Program-made: the position numbers and the translations under genes | Shown here: in pieces, positions 36,163 to 47,475 of the stretch | How the letters are laid out: each line of letters opens with the position of its first letter | How positions within the stretch are numbered: the stretch's first letter is position 1 | Origin: Hypomyces perniciosus | Lineage: Eukaryota; Ascomycota; Sordariomycetes; Hypocreales; Hypocreaceae | Reading direction: 5' to 3' | Assembly (NCBI GenBank): GCA_008477525.1 | Contig: SPDT01000001.1 | Coordinates: 2,852,001-2,916,000, forward strand | Length of the DNA: 64,000 bases | Notes under the pieces: generated by a model | Seen by the model: the letters and a program-made list of their open reading frames with translations, nothing else | Databases searched by the model: none | What the model was told of the DNA's origin: nothing

Positions 36163-38150
36163 TCAGTACTGGCTGCCGTATCCTCCATGCCCCTGACTCG
36201 GGTGGCTTGCATGTGACGCGGAAGACGGTCCAGACTGGTAAGACTGTTGTCCATATGTCTGGTGGCCACCTGGTGCACCATACGAGGAGTTATAACCACC
36301 AGAGCTGGGAGGTGGCGGGTATTGCTGCTGTCCGCCAGGCGGGGGAGGATATTGTTGCGAGTGTGCACTGGGCGGAGGGGGGTATTGTTGCTGCTGCTGT
36401 CCAGGAGGTGGAGGATACTGCTGTTGATGCTGCTGATGCTGTTGCCCTCCAGCGGGAGAGCCACTGTAGCTCTGCTGGTGCTGATGCTGCGCTCCACCGG
36501 CAGGAGATCCGCCGTAACTCTGCTGAGGCCGATGCTGTGATCCAGAAGAAGGGGTTCCATAACTCTGCGGATGCGGTCCGGGGGGCGGAGGATATTGTTG
36601 TTGATGCTGTTGCCCTCCGGCAGGGGAGCCACCATAGCTCTGCTGCTGTTGATGATGCGCTCCAGCAGGCGGTGCCCCGTAAGTCTGCTGTTGCTGTCCA
36701 CCTGCAGGAGGAGCACCGTAGCTTGGCTGGTGCTGTCCGGCTGGTGAGCCATAGCTAGACGGCGGCGGCGGATAGCTAGTATTACCAGTTCCGTGCTGTC
36801 CCCCTTGCTGTTGTCCGTGTTGGCTATTCGATCCGCCGTACGATCCGGGAGCCGGAGCCGGAGCCGGAGCCGGAGTGTAGGATTGGCTACCGTACGATGG
36901 CTGGCTTTGGTGGCCATACGTTTGCGTCGGTTTCGCCTGAGGGGGCGGAGGAAATGAGTTGCTACTGCTGGATGGGGTGCTCTGGTGTTGGTTCGTATTG
37001 TGGGATCCGGTAGGAGTGCTCGTAGATCCGTGGCTAGGTGTAGCACTATGGCTCGGCGTGTTTCCATGGCCAGAACCCGGAGGGTTGTACGTCGGTGCCG
37101 AGCCGGAGTATGTATTGCCACTTCCTCCACCAGAGTTGGAATATCCGAAATTCTGGCCCTACAGCATTCACCATCATAGTCAGTCCCAGTCCAATCTCGA
37201 CACTGCCATCAGAGAATGAGAGCTTACGCTTGAACCCGGCTTGCCCCCAAACATGCTAGCCACACCACCCATCACAGCGCCAGTCAAGCCGCCTTGCGAC
37301 TGGTGCGACGCTCCTGTAGTTTGTCCACCATGGTAGTTCTGTGGCTGCTGCTGCGGCTTGCTCGAAGAAGATGAGAACAGACTTGACGCCAGTTGTCCAA
37401 CCAGCTTGCCAGTAGAGTCCTTGCCACCAGTCCCACTACCGCCGCCGCTACTGCTGCCATGTGAGCCTCCTCCAAGGAACTGGCTCGCCAGACCACCAAG
37501 AGGATTGCTGCTGCTGCTGCTCCCACCGTGGTTACCGCTACCACTGCTACCGTGAGAGCCTCCTCCAAGGAACTGACTCGCCAGACCACCGAGGGGGTTG
37601 CTGCTGCTGCCGCTTCCGCCATGGCTACCGCTGCCACTGCTACCGTGTGAGCCTCCGCCGAGGAACTGGCTGGCCAGACCGCCCAAAGGATTGCTGCTTC
37701 CGCTACTCGAGCTCTTTCCGCCCATGAACATATTCATCGCCATTGACTATACACACAGCCACAGACCGTCAGCAAAAATCTGCCCCGCTAAAGAGAGAGA
37801 GATATATAAAAACACCGCGTGCTTACACCAAGTCCACGATCGCCATCACCGCCCCTCGCACCATCGGGCATGATGGGCTCCATGGTTCCGTCTGCATGCT
37901 TTATCGTCTGCGAGCCATCCGGATGTGTGATAACCTGGGATGGTGGTGCCCCGTAGGGATGCTCAGACCCAGGAGTCGGGGTGCCCGTCTGGACGGCCTG
38001 GGTGGGAACATCCCATTGCGACACACCTGTGGCGAGCTGGACGTAGTAGTACTTCTTGCTGGTGCCATCCCACTGCGCGATCCAGCCTGGGGGCAGGCTC
38101 GGGGGAGCAAACGTAGGGCCCTCGGCGCCGGGCGTTGATGACCCTCCCAT
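36163..38150 (-). CDS. WW-domain protein with repeat region and prion-like tail
   Basis: Three exons: 37827-38150, 37228-37746, 36163-37158 (612 aa). All junctions are in phase 0. Residues about 19-50 form a WW domain (LPPGWIAQWDGTSKKYYYVQ, then the second Trp in VSQWDVPT), a binder of proline-rich ligands. After this comes an IKHADGTMEP stretch. Next is a Gly/Ser region with three 31-residue repeats built on NPLGGLASQFLGGGSHG. The last ~330 residues are a Gln/Tyr/Pro/Gly-rich tail with QQYPPPPG and SYGSPAGG units. The tail's PPxY-like content could bind WW domains, possibly its own (inference). Tails of this kind often drive condensation of RNA-binding or scaffold proteins. I do not know a named orthologue. 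Confidence 0.8.
37463..37741. repeat. Three 93-base in-frame tandem repeats
   Basis: Copies start near 37463, 37556 and 37649, an exact 93-base period (31 codons). They lie within the WW-protein coding region. The units differ by scattered third-position changes. Confidence 0.85.
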
Positions 38151-39592
38151 TGCGTTGTATGTTGGAGCGTGCAGGTTCAGGTCAGGTCAGGTCAGGTCAG
38201 GTCAGGTATTAGTTTTCGCGGGGCGGGATACGGCGCGGGGTGGGAGGGGAAGCAGAGCGCTAGGCGGCCTCGCTTGCTGGAGCTTAGGGGTTGCGAAAGA
38301 GTGAGGATAGCGACGAGAGAGCAAAGAGGAGGGGGATGAAACGATGGGAGAGTTTGCGATCGTCACCCACGATCTCGTTGGTCGGTTTTCTCTCTCTGGT
38401 TGTCGGGGTTAATAAGTCGCAGAGCGGGCGGATTTGGTGTGGGGTTGAGTTTATAGGTGATGGAGGATGGGCTCGGATGGATGGGGGTTGGGATAAGACA
38501 GCTTCTGCTGCCACCACCAGATTGCGCTGCACTTGCTGGCACAGCACACAGTAACACTCTGCCTGCCAATTATGGATTTAGGGGTTGATAGCTATGAAGC
38601 ACTCGGCCAAGTGGCACGATGAGGCAATATCAAGTGCGGCTCATGCCTGTATTATACTACTATTACTAGTACTACTACTACTATAACACAGGACCCTGCG
38701 TTTCGCAAAAGTCCACCTCAGGTCGGCGGGGATTGTACGGAATACAAACAGATTTGGACTTTTCATGCCTTCGCCACGCCATGATACTTGGACATTACCT
38801 CGTATGTACTTCGTACAGTCAAGCACAGCCCCGTCTCCGCTGCTGAGATGTGTCCTTGACAAAAAATTCCGAGTGGCATTGCTTGGTGGCTGGTCCCCTA
38901 ATTCTTGTTTTGTCCTCTACCAATAATATCCACGTGCTATTAGAAGTCCCCTCACCAGGCTAGGACGTGTATGTACGAGTAGGTATGTGCATATTGTGTC
39001 CCAAAAGAGCCACGCAAGCTGGGCGGCCTCCTAAGAGATGGACTACGAGTAATTCGTATAGTCATGGAATTTTACAGTTGACAGAAGTCGAGTCTGACTA
39101 ATATCTAGATCAGATTTTATTTTAGGGAGATGCCTAATATGGGCTGCCTCTTTTCTATCTATCTATTTTCGAGGCATTTACGTCATTTAGCGGGCAGGCC
39201 AGAGGTACCCGAGACATACCCTGTAAAGGACAAATGTTGATGCTGGCCGATAATAGTCACGAATTCTTTACTACCTTAACCAAGACATCATCCAGAATAC
39301 CAACACAATGGGCTTGGCAGCATGTCACTCACTCACAGTTACACACCCAAATATGCTGGGATGGAGTATATTCTCTCTCAGCTATCAAGTTATTGACAAA
39401 GAAGTGCGGTGTTGTACAGGAGCCCCCCCAAGCCCCCTTTATGAGCGGCAAGCCAAATGCCCATGGTTGCCTGCAACCGCAATAACAAGAAGAGAACTTT
39501 CATACAACGAATGTGAAAGCTATGTGCAACGGATTGCAGTAAAACGAAAAAGTCAAGGTTCAAAAACCACAACCCGTCAAGGAAATATGTAC
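38151..39592. other. Spacer, WW-protein promoter / LPMO 3' side
   Basis: About 1.4 kb. It includes the (TCAGG)6 repeat, a TAC-rich run near 38650-38690 and one TACTTCGTA word at 38807. The remainder is unremarkable A/T-rich DNA. I see no gene. Confidence 0.5.
38177..38206. repeat. (TCAGG)6 pentanucleotide repeat
   Basis: Six perfect TCAGG units just upstream of the WW-protein start codon, hence in its promoter or 5' leader. Confidence 0.9.
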
Positions 39593-40819
39593 TCATGAAT
39601 CAGAAAGAGAGCGTTGCCGTTCATGCAGTCTCGCATGGCCAGCAACATGTCTTCTCCGGACGGTGCCAGCACCACTACCACCACTTCGCTTGTTCATGAC
39701 GAGAGTGTCACTCTTGCCAGGCTTGCACGTCGTCCCAGCAGCCACCGGCGTGAGAGCCGACCACAATCCCGAAGCGCACCGCTGGAACTGCGTGCCATTA
39801 GCGACACAGTTCCACTGGCCCTCGGTCGAGCAGGGAGAGCCAGTGTCACCACCACCGTTGCTGGGGGGAAGCGCAGGCGATGGCGAAGGCGTTGGCTGTT
39901 GCTGAGCGGATGTTGTTGCCACGATGGATGTTGGAGAGCCGTTGTCAGCACTGGTTGGAACAGCAGCTACACTCGTCGACATGGTGACGAAGACACCGCC
40001 GGGAAGCGTCTTGTATAACCTAAGATGAAGGTTAACTCTGAACAGCAAACATGATCAAGACAAAAGGAACGGCGCTTCAATAAAAACGGCGTGTTTTACC
40101 TACTCGTCATCACCAGACGAAATCTTGCTGGTCAGTCCAGCCCAACCACACTGACCGCGTCCAGGAGCCACCGGGGCCCTGGCGCTGTTGCGGGTGACAT
40201 CTGGGCCAGGTTGAGGGAACTCGACGTCTCTGCCCTCGTAGGTGCAGATTCCGTTCCCGACGTTGGCGACAAAGATGTTGGGCCTGCTCTGGAAAGGGTC
40301 GGTGGCCGCACGTTTCTGGCGGGCCCTGATGGTGATGACCGCGCAGTTCATGTACATCTCGCGGTTGCCAATCTGGTTGAACCAAGACCAGGCGAACAGA
40401 GCCTGACCAGCGGGCGTGTCGTTGGGAAGAGTGAAGGTCCAGTTAGAGTCTCCAGCGGGAGGGCAGCCACCGATCCAGGAGTGGACGACCTTGAAGGTCC
40501 TGCCCCCATCGTACGAGAGGGACGCCTGGCAGCTGCCGCCGTTGTGGTGCGCAGTACCGGTGATGGAGAGCTGGTACGTGCCGCCAGCAACCCAAGTGGC
40601 GACGGAGGCTCCCTTGGCGGTTCCAATGAGACTGTGGTAGCCCTTGCAGGGGAAGTCGGCACCACTGGCCTGGAGCGGGTTGGTCATGCTCCAGTCAATG
40701 TCGCCGGCCGAGTTGGGGTTCCACCTGGACCTGAAGGGGGGAGGGGACCTCATCTCCATGTGGCCATGGGCAAAGGCAGCCAGTCCGAGGACGGCAGCGA
40801 GAGTCTCGACAATCTTCAT
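39593..40819 (-). CDS. AA11-type lytic polysaccharide monooxygenase with C-terminal chitin-binding-like module
   Basis: Two exons: 40104-40819 and 39593-40019 (380 aa). A signal peptide (residues 1-19) is followed by mature His1 in HMEMRSPPPF, the copper-binding N-terminal histidine of LPMOs. The second brace histidine is in TGTAHHNGG (His91/92). A likely axial tyrosine is Tyr156 in NREMYMNCA. FPCKGY and GGSCQ supply conserved cysteines. This pattern is that of fungal AA11 enzymes, which oxidatively cleave chitin. After a Ser/Thr/Pro linker the C-terminus has a Cys-rich module (GQWNCVANGTQFQRCASG) like the X278 module found on many AA11 proteins. The donor GTAGGT at 40103 makes the linker frame continuous (DDELYKTLPGG). 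The enzyme is likely used on fungal wall or arthropod chitin. Confidence 0.85.
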
Positions 40820-43266
40820 GATGGCGAGTTGTTGTTCAGGTGAGTCTTTTTGATTATTCCTTGTGACAAGAGTGCGTAGGAAGGGGAGAATGTTTGAGGA
40901 AAGAGGAAGAAAAAGAAGAAGAAAAAAAAAGGCGTGGGCTTTTCTTTCTTGGAGGGAAGAAGTTTGGATGTTGGCAGCTGGCAGCTGGCAAGTTTGCTCA
41001 AGATTTTTTATACAGGTATGTTTTTTTTTTCCGAGCCCGGCTCAAGTGAATTGGGGTATTCAAAGCTCAATAACAATAGGTGGCGAAAGGAATGAATAGC
41101 CTGCGGACTTGGGGGGGAACGCACACTCTCACAAATCTTGTTGACTCGAAAGTGAACTCCAAGTGAGGGAATCCAGCCTCCTTTATATATGTTCACACTC
41201 ACACACACGAACCAGATAACGATGGCTGTGCTGGTGAATCAGGCCGCAACCTCGGCGGTAAAAGAAACTGTTGAATTCCCCCCATCTATCATTCTTGATC
41301 CTTCTCTTTCCCCCACACACACATAACTCAAAGGATTATCATGGATGATGGATGGTCTGCAGTGCCTCTGAACACATGCATTCCTAACCCCCCCGGCTCT
41401 GACGAACCTCTCACAAGCTGCCACTGACAGACCGTCCCGGCCACGAGGCAGAAAAATTCTATACTCTTCCACAACGACTCTTCACATCCGTGTATCCGCA
41501 GTAACATTTTGCATCAAATCAAGTAATAGCCTCCGTGTAGTCGGTCCCTAGTCCCAGGTGATGGTGGTGACAGGCGCTTGGCACATCTGCATTTTACCCC
41601 AGAATTAATATCCGCGCCTGTGACCCTCCTTGGCGGCTCTTCCATATGTCATAGTACGTATCTACTACCTCTCACAGCCAATCACAGTCCCCCTGTCCCC
41701 CTGCCATCGAAACAAATGAGAACCCCTGAAAACTGCCAAACCCAAACCAGACGTCCCGTTCATCCTTTTCTTTGCCGCTGAATACAACACCCCCCAAATG
41801 ACACCTTATATCCCTCCCTCCCTCTTCTCCTCCCCCTTCTATTTTTTTTTCAGTTCTTATCTACCCCTCCTCCAATTGAAGCCCTCTTCCCCCCACTAAA
41901 CCCCGCCCTGTCAGAATACCATGGATTCCTCCTGTAAGGTACTCTGTCGTACAAAGTCGTAGATCCGGGGTCCGCGGGTCGAGCCGCACAACCGCCGCAT
42001 TGTCCTTGTTTAGTCCTCCCGTGTTTCAAAAAAGCCACCAAAGAAAAAAAACGAATAAAAATAAAAAAGATTTCTCCTCTTTGGCGCCTCGCTCTCCAAT
42101 CTCAGGCTCTCGCTAAAAAGAGAAGAGAATGCGAAGCGCCCGGTCGTTGATCAATCAAAAAGCTGCTTTATACCCCTCAAAACTTTGGTAGATCGTCAAG
42201 TCACCAGGCTGGTAGCACAAGATAAGACTAAATCAACATCCCCCCGAATTATCCCTAGATGATAGATTATAGATAAACAATGGCCGAGGTCGCCAGCAGA
42301 ACTGCAACATCATGGTTTGGGTCGGCTGACGAGTCAGTCTGTATCCCATGATTTCCACTTAAATCCTGCCAGCTTCCCGATGGGGCAGTTAAAGGTCCAG
42401 ATGACAGAGAACTAGTTCTTCACGCATTTAAGCATAGTAGATAAGCATGCCAAAGACCAAGTTAATTTATTGAGATCGGGTTGGCTTTGTCCCTAATTGC
42501 TAGATTGCAGCCACCCAAGCACCGAACAGGTAGGTCTGCCAAAATGGGTCAACGGCCAAGCAGTAACGTAACGTCTGCTTCATGTGACTTGTGCCGTGCC
42601 TAATCCAATTCACGCTGCTAATCGGTTACGACCTGATCCTTCCATCTTATCAACTTGCTTCTTCCGTCTCTCCGTGTCATCATGCAACACCATCACCATC
42701 ATCCCTCTTGGCCTTTGCGGGGCTGAACCCCTAGGGCCTTGCTCCAGCTCAACATGTTTCTGACATCAGAGTGCCTTGATTGACTGACCCCCACCATGGC
42801 GAATTGCCACTGGACCGTGACTGTGTGTTAGGCTGGCTCGGCCTTCGTTCGTAGTTGACATCGCCTAAACATACCTCTCTCTTCCCAACATCCAGCCGGC
42901 ACAAACTGCAGCCGTAGACGGTATCAACAACTTTGCTGTGATCCATGCCAGAACACTCAACGTAATCTGAGTTGTGGACCCTCGGTAGTAATGTTGATCC
43001 ATACCTGGCTAGACGAACCTGAAAAGGTTGGCAACCGCTACTCCACAAAACCACCATCCAAATATACCTAGTTCAGATGCTTTATGACTGTATCATATCG
43101 CAACTATATGGCATACTTCGTTTGTTGTGCCGGACTAACGCCGCGAGTAGTCCAGAGCTGGGATGGAAAGCCAGAAATTTCGTCCTTGGCAGCGGCGATC
43201 AAAAAAATAGGTATATGAAATGCAGCGCTTTGAATAACATCGCAAATGTAATATTGTATTCGGGTC
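40820..43266. other. 2.4-kb spacer upstream of the LPMO
   Basis: The longest interval without a gene apart from the TOM1 upstream region. The part next to the LPMO is A/G-rich on the plus strand. 41200-41480 and 41690-42060 are strongly C/T-rich. Reading frames up to about 100 codons occur but none has recognisable content. It holds the LPMO promoter and perhaps a long leader, plus the ataxin-2-like 3' UTR. A non-coding RNA is possible but I have no evidence for one. Confidence 0.5.
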
Positions 43267-46220
43267 CTACTTGACTTCGTCTGAGCCATCCGTCCCCCGG
43301 CCCTGAGACGGTCCCGAAGCCGCGTGATTCACTTGCGACCCTAGATGATGGCTCTGGGCCACAAAGTTCTTGACATAGCCGTTGTTGCCACTCGGTGGCT
43401 GCGGGCCATAGTGGTGGTGCACCTGTTGTGGACTGGTGCCAAAATGCTGAGGCCCAGGTCCGTTGTAAGCTCGCACATTGGACACTGCAAACGTCAGCCA
43501 TGTGTCACGCCCCGGTCCAACGGGGGGAGTGTCACTGACTTGGTCCGCTGGCTTGCGCCGGTCCATAGGCCGGCTGGTTGTATTGGACATTCGGACTCAT
43601 CCCATACATGTTGTGGCCCTGCTGCGATCCTTGATGAACCATTGCGGGTGCAGCTGGTCGACCCGGGCTGGGGTAACCATTCACCCCAGGCACTGGCTGT
43701 GGACCCGTTGGTGGCATGAATTGTGGATGATGCGTGGTAGGATACATCATATGAGGAGCGGCCACCATTCCTTGAGGTCCTGGAATGAATTGGGGTTGCA
43801 TCATCATTGGAGCCCCCATTTGTCCTTGTGGTGGTGCGTAGTGAGGATTGTTGGAAAAGCTCCTGAATTGACCCATCTGAGGAGTGCCGGGACCCATGAA
43901 GACCGGCTGATTGTAAGGAACTTGGGTGGGAGGGTTTACGCCTGGATATGCCACAGGCAGCTGTCCCATACGTGGTGAAGCAAAAGACTGGGCCGAATTG
44001 GAGTGCATCATGCGATGGTCATCATTGCCGTAGGGCTGGTGTGGCACAGGTCCGTGCTGCGGCGTGTGCATTTGCATCGGTGGCATGTGAGGCGACTGAC
44101 GCGGTCCCATGTTATGTGCACCGTGTTGGAGGTGGAAGGGAAGTTGATGCTGGTGAGCCAACTGCGGCGCCACATGAGGCGGGTTTGGAGTAGGCATCGA
44201 ATGGCCAGCAAATGGCTGTCGGTCAAAATACTCCTTGTAAGTAAGGTGCATGGTCGAGTCGGCCTTCTCGTCATCTTGAAGCTGTCTCCAAGTAGGGAGG
44301 GTATCATAAGATGGTCGCAAGCCACCATTATCGTCCCAATTACGTCCCTGTGGTGGTGCGATGGTCTTGATGTGCGACAAGATGTAGCACTTGTTAACAT
44401 CAACAGCCTTCGTCTTTCGTCGAATAAGCTGGCCTGTGTGCGCAAAGGAACCTGTTGGGTCGGCGGCAACATGATTGATTGCTGACCGGGGGCTAGAACT
44501 GGCACTAGGATGGCTGTTCGGGTTGAATGAGGCCGCAAAGGGGCTGGGTCTGAATTCGTTGCTGTTTGGATTCAGCTTCGCGCTGAGATGGCCGCTGTGC
44601 CGTCGGGCATAAGCTGCATCAACGCTGTTTGAGGGGCCGGTCGGGGGAGCCCGGACTTCAGGGCCAACCGCATGTTGATGACCCGTAGGAGGCTGGGAGA
44701 ACTTCTGCTGCTCCACGATGCGGAGGCGCTGCCCAAGGTTTCCAGTTGGGTGTTGCGCGGGGACATGCTGGGGACCGGCACGGTTGTTCCTGTAGCCCTG
44801 CGCATGGTACTGTTGTTGGGGGAACTGCTGACGAGGACCAGCATGGCGGCCAGGTCCGCTGCTTGGAGGGGTGGCCTGAGGTCCAACAGGCACCCGAGGA
44901 GGTCTAGCCTCCGTAGTATTGGGAGTAGGGGTCTGTTCCACCGGCTTCGGTTGAGGGTCCTTTACGGGGTTTGTCTCTTTCTTTACTAGAGCCTCGAACT
45001 TTGCTCTTGCCATCTCCTCCGCATTTCGCATAGCCTTAGCTTGAATCTCCTTTTGCTTAGCAGGATCTTTAGCGATGATCGACACCAAGTCCGAAGGGAC
45101 CGGCGTCGACAACTTGAAGCTGTTGGCGAATTTTTTCAGCTCTGTCAGCTTGACTTCCTTGTCCGCCCTCGCCTTGCTGGTGCGAACCTTCTCTGCGTTC
45201 TGGCGCTGCTGATTAGCGAATGTTTTGAAAGAATTCAAAACGTCCCGTTCTACAGTAGAGGTTGCACTAGGAGCAACCTCTGGGACATGAGGCGTCGCAT
45301 TGCGAGTGGTGGCAGAATGAGGAGCTCGATTCGGCGTAGCCACCTTCTCAGCCTTCTCCTCTTGCGTCTTCGATTCTCGGGCAGAAGCAGAGGGCTTTGA
45401 TTTTGCTTCCACAGCCTCCGCAGGCTTCTGAACGTCGGACTTGACGGTTGCGCCATTCTTGTTAGAATCAGAAGCTGCTGTTTTGGTCTGGTCCACGGCT
45501 TGTGCTGACTGCCTCTTGTTTGGGGCCTTGATTTGCGACGAGATGATAGCCGGATCAACAGGAGCTCCCTTGACGGTAGCTTGGCCAGTCGGGGCCCTCT
45601 TGGCAGGCGGTGTGTACCTATTTTCCCGGCCAGAAGATAGGGATGGGAAGTCCGGGCGGCGAACACCACTGTATCTATCGAGGGATTAGCGCAAGTTGCG
45701 TTTCAACATGCACAAACACATACTTATCCTCTTCGTTCTCATTAGCCTTGTTATCCTTGCCGGTATAGTCCATAATGCGTTCCTCGGCGACGTGTGCGGT
45801 GAGGGCAGTACTACGCTCAATCTCTCGTGCCTTCTTCTCCGCGGCAGCTATTCTTTCACGATATTGGGGGTGGTTCCTGTTGATTGACGTGGTGTAGATG
45901 TTCTCATCGTAGTCGGTTTTGAGACCAAAGAGTCTCTCATTTTCGGCGAACTGGTCCCAACCTGCAGTGGAGGTGGATTTCTCCAAACTGCCATCGATGT
46001 TGTCGGTTGAGTCTGGAACCCATGGCTGCAAGGTCCTTTCTCCTCCAAACCGATTGTTTGAGATTGCCGTGTCCGTCCTAAATCCAGACCGGTTTCCTAA
46101 TCACCGTCACGTCACAAATCGTGGTCATGCCAGGAGGATATCACGAGACAACTAACCATTTGTGGTCCGCCCATCCACCTTCCCCATGTTACCCCCACCC
46201 TCTTTCTTCTGTACCGGCAT
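43267..46220 (-). CDS. Ataxin-2/Pbp1-like LsmAD protein (5' end unresolved)
   Basis: Confident exons are 45724-46096, 43540-45674 and 43267-43484, preceded by an exon 46157-46391 that is open back to an acceptor-like CTTAG. Using the in-frame ATG at 46220 gives 929 aa. The LsmAD domain is clear: GFRTDTAIS, GWDQFAENERLFGLKTDYDE and the acidic/basic helix QYRERIAAAEKKAREIE. It is followed by a DKYSGVRRPDFPSL segment, as in fungal Pbp1. The long C-terminal part is Pro/Gln/His/Met-rich and low-complexity. Ataxin-2 proteins bind poly(A)-binding protein and help form stress granules. The Lsm fold normally just before LsmAD is not seen. Upstream codons (open to 46391) read as unrelated polar sequence, and the 5' exon remains uncertain. 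Confidence 0.75.
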
Positions 46221-46391
46221 TCTCAAGACCTGTCTTGCCGTATCGTATCGCAACTTCTCAGATCGCCTTGTCAGATTGACTGCAGATCCAGCATACAGCT
46301 GATTGTCGGAAAGCTGCGTCCTCTGCGCGGGCGGTACGTCTGTAGGCCTCGAGCCAATGTCCCAGTAGTCACTGGATGGTGATTCCCTGTA

Positions 46392-47475
46392 CTAAGATTG
46401 TTGTGAGTGATAAACTTCGTTGTAGGATGGTCTACCACTGCGGCGCATAGGGCTCAGGGTCTGGGATGTCAGGAGGAAGAGCAAGAGATTGATGATGCCA
46501 ATGCAAGAGAAAGGAGGGAAAGTCGTAGCACCAACGGTGTATGCGGGCCAGCCGGGTAGTCCAATCAGGGGAGAAGCAGAAAGGTGTCGAAAGGAAGCAG
46601 AAGTGTGAATCAGGCCAGACGAACCTGATGATGGTGACAAACAGCTGGTGTCACTCGAACAAGTCACCAAGTCGGGTTTGGGTCGGGCTCCTCAAGAAAA
46701 GAGATGTCCTAGGAGGCTGTGTGGCCGGCGCTCGCTCCTGAGATGCAACAGCAAAGAAAGCATTAGCGAATGGTCCAGGAGGCGCAAGCAGAGCAGAGGC
46801 AACGAGCGTCAGCGGACGGGTGAGATCCGGAGAGGTCCCTGGGCCCAAAGTAGCGGACAAGCCAGGGGGGAACAGGAAAAAAAAGAGAGGGCCCAGGAGA
46901 AGGCCCAGGGCAGCGTCGCAGGCGTGGGGAAACAGGAAACAGACCGGGAGGCTCACCTGAGGGGGGGAAGCGAGAGGCAAGAACCAGGCGGGGTGAGTCT
47001 CCTCCGTGCCGTCCAGCTCGACACTGCTACGATTGCCTCGCAATGGGCAAAGGGGACATGGAGAGATGGAGAGTCTGTCGTCGGAAAAGGCAGAGTCGAA
47101 ATGGAGGTTTGGCTGTGGAGTGGTGATGAGGCTTTGTTTTCCGCTACCCTGTTACTTCTTGCCAGGCTAGCGAGAAAGAGGCGTTGGTGTGTGCCTACAA
47201 GATGGGAGGGCAGACGGGAAGGAAGGTACGGCACACGGGGCCCGTAGGGACTTTAGGGTACTGCACAGTGCGTGTCGCACAGTACGCCGGGTGTCGGCCA
47301 TTGAACGGGGCTTGTACGAAGTACATGGCATTAGCAGCTGATGGCATTGCTAAAGATGCCCAGATAATACGACATTGACTCAACGCTGTACCATAAAAGG
47401 CATGATTTAATGGGCCATCAACCTATTCATCTCTTCATGTACTATAAATAAATATCTTTTTTGCTTCATTTACAC
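46392..47475. other. Spacer upstream of the ataxin-2-like gene and 3' of HMG-CoA lyase
   Basis: About 1.1 kb. 46740-47240 is purine-rich on the plus strand (pyrimidine-rich on the gene strand), which suits a 5' leader. Any missing 5' exon of the ataxin-2-like gene should be here. One TACGAAGTA word is at 47315. No Lsm-like sequence was found in either strand. Confidence 0.45.

Noticed and set aside
36150..37130. 326-codon minus-strand frame in the WW gene
   Set aside because: It is an alternative frame of the low-complexity tail; the frame giving QQYPPPPG and the QY stop joins in phase with the WW exons.
40091..40843. 250-codon plus-strand frame
   Set aside because: Antisense of the LPMO coding exon, whose signal peptide, His1 and Cys pattern are clear.
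46651..47247. Frames on both strands upstream of the ataxin-2-like gene
   Set aside because: Purine-rich leader gives Arg/Glu/Gly or Leu/Pro/Phe filler; no domain seen.
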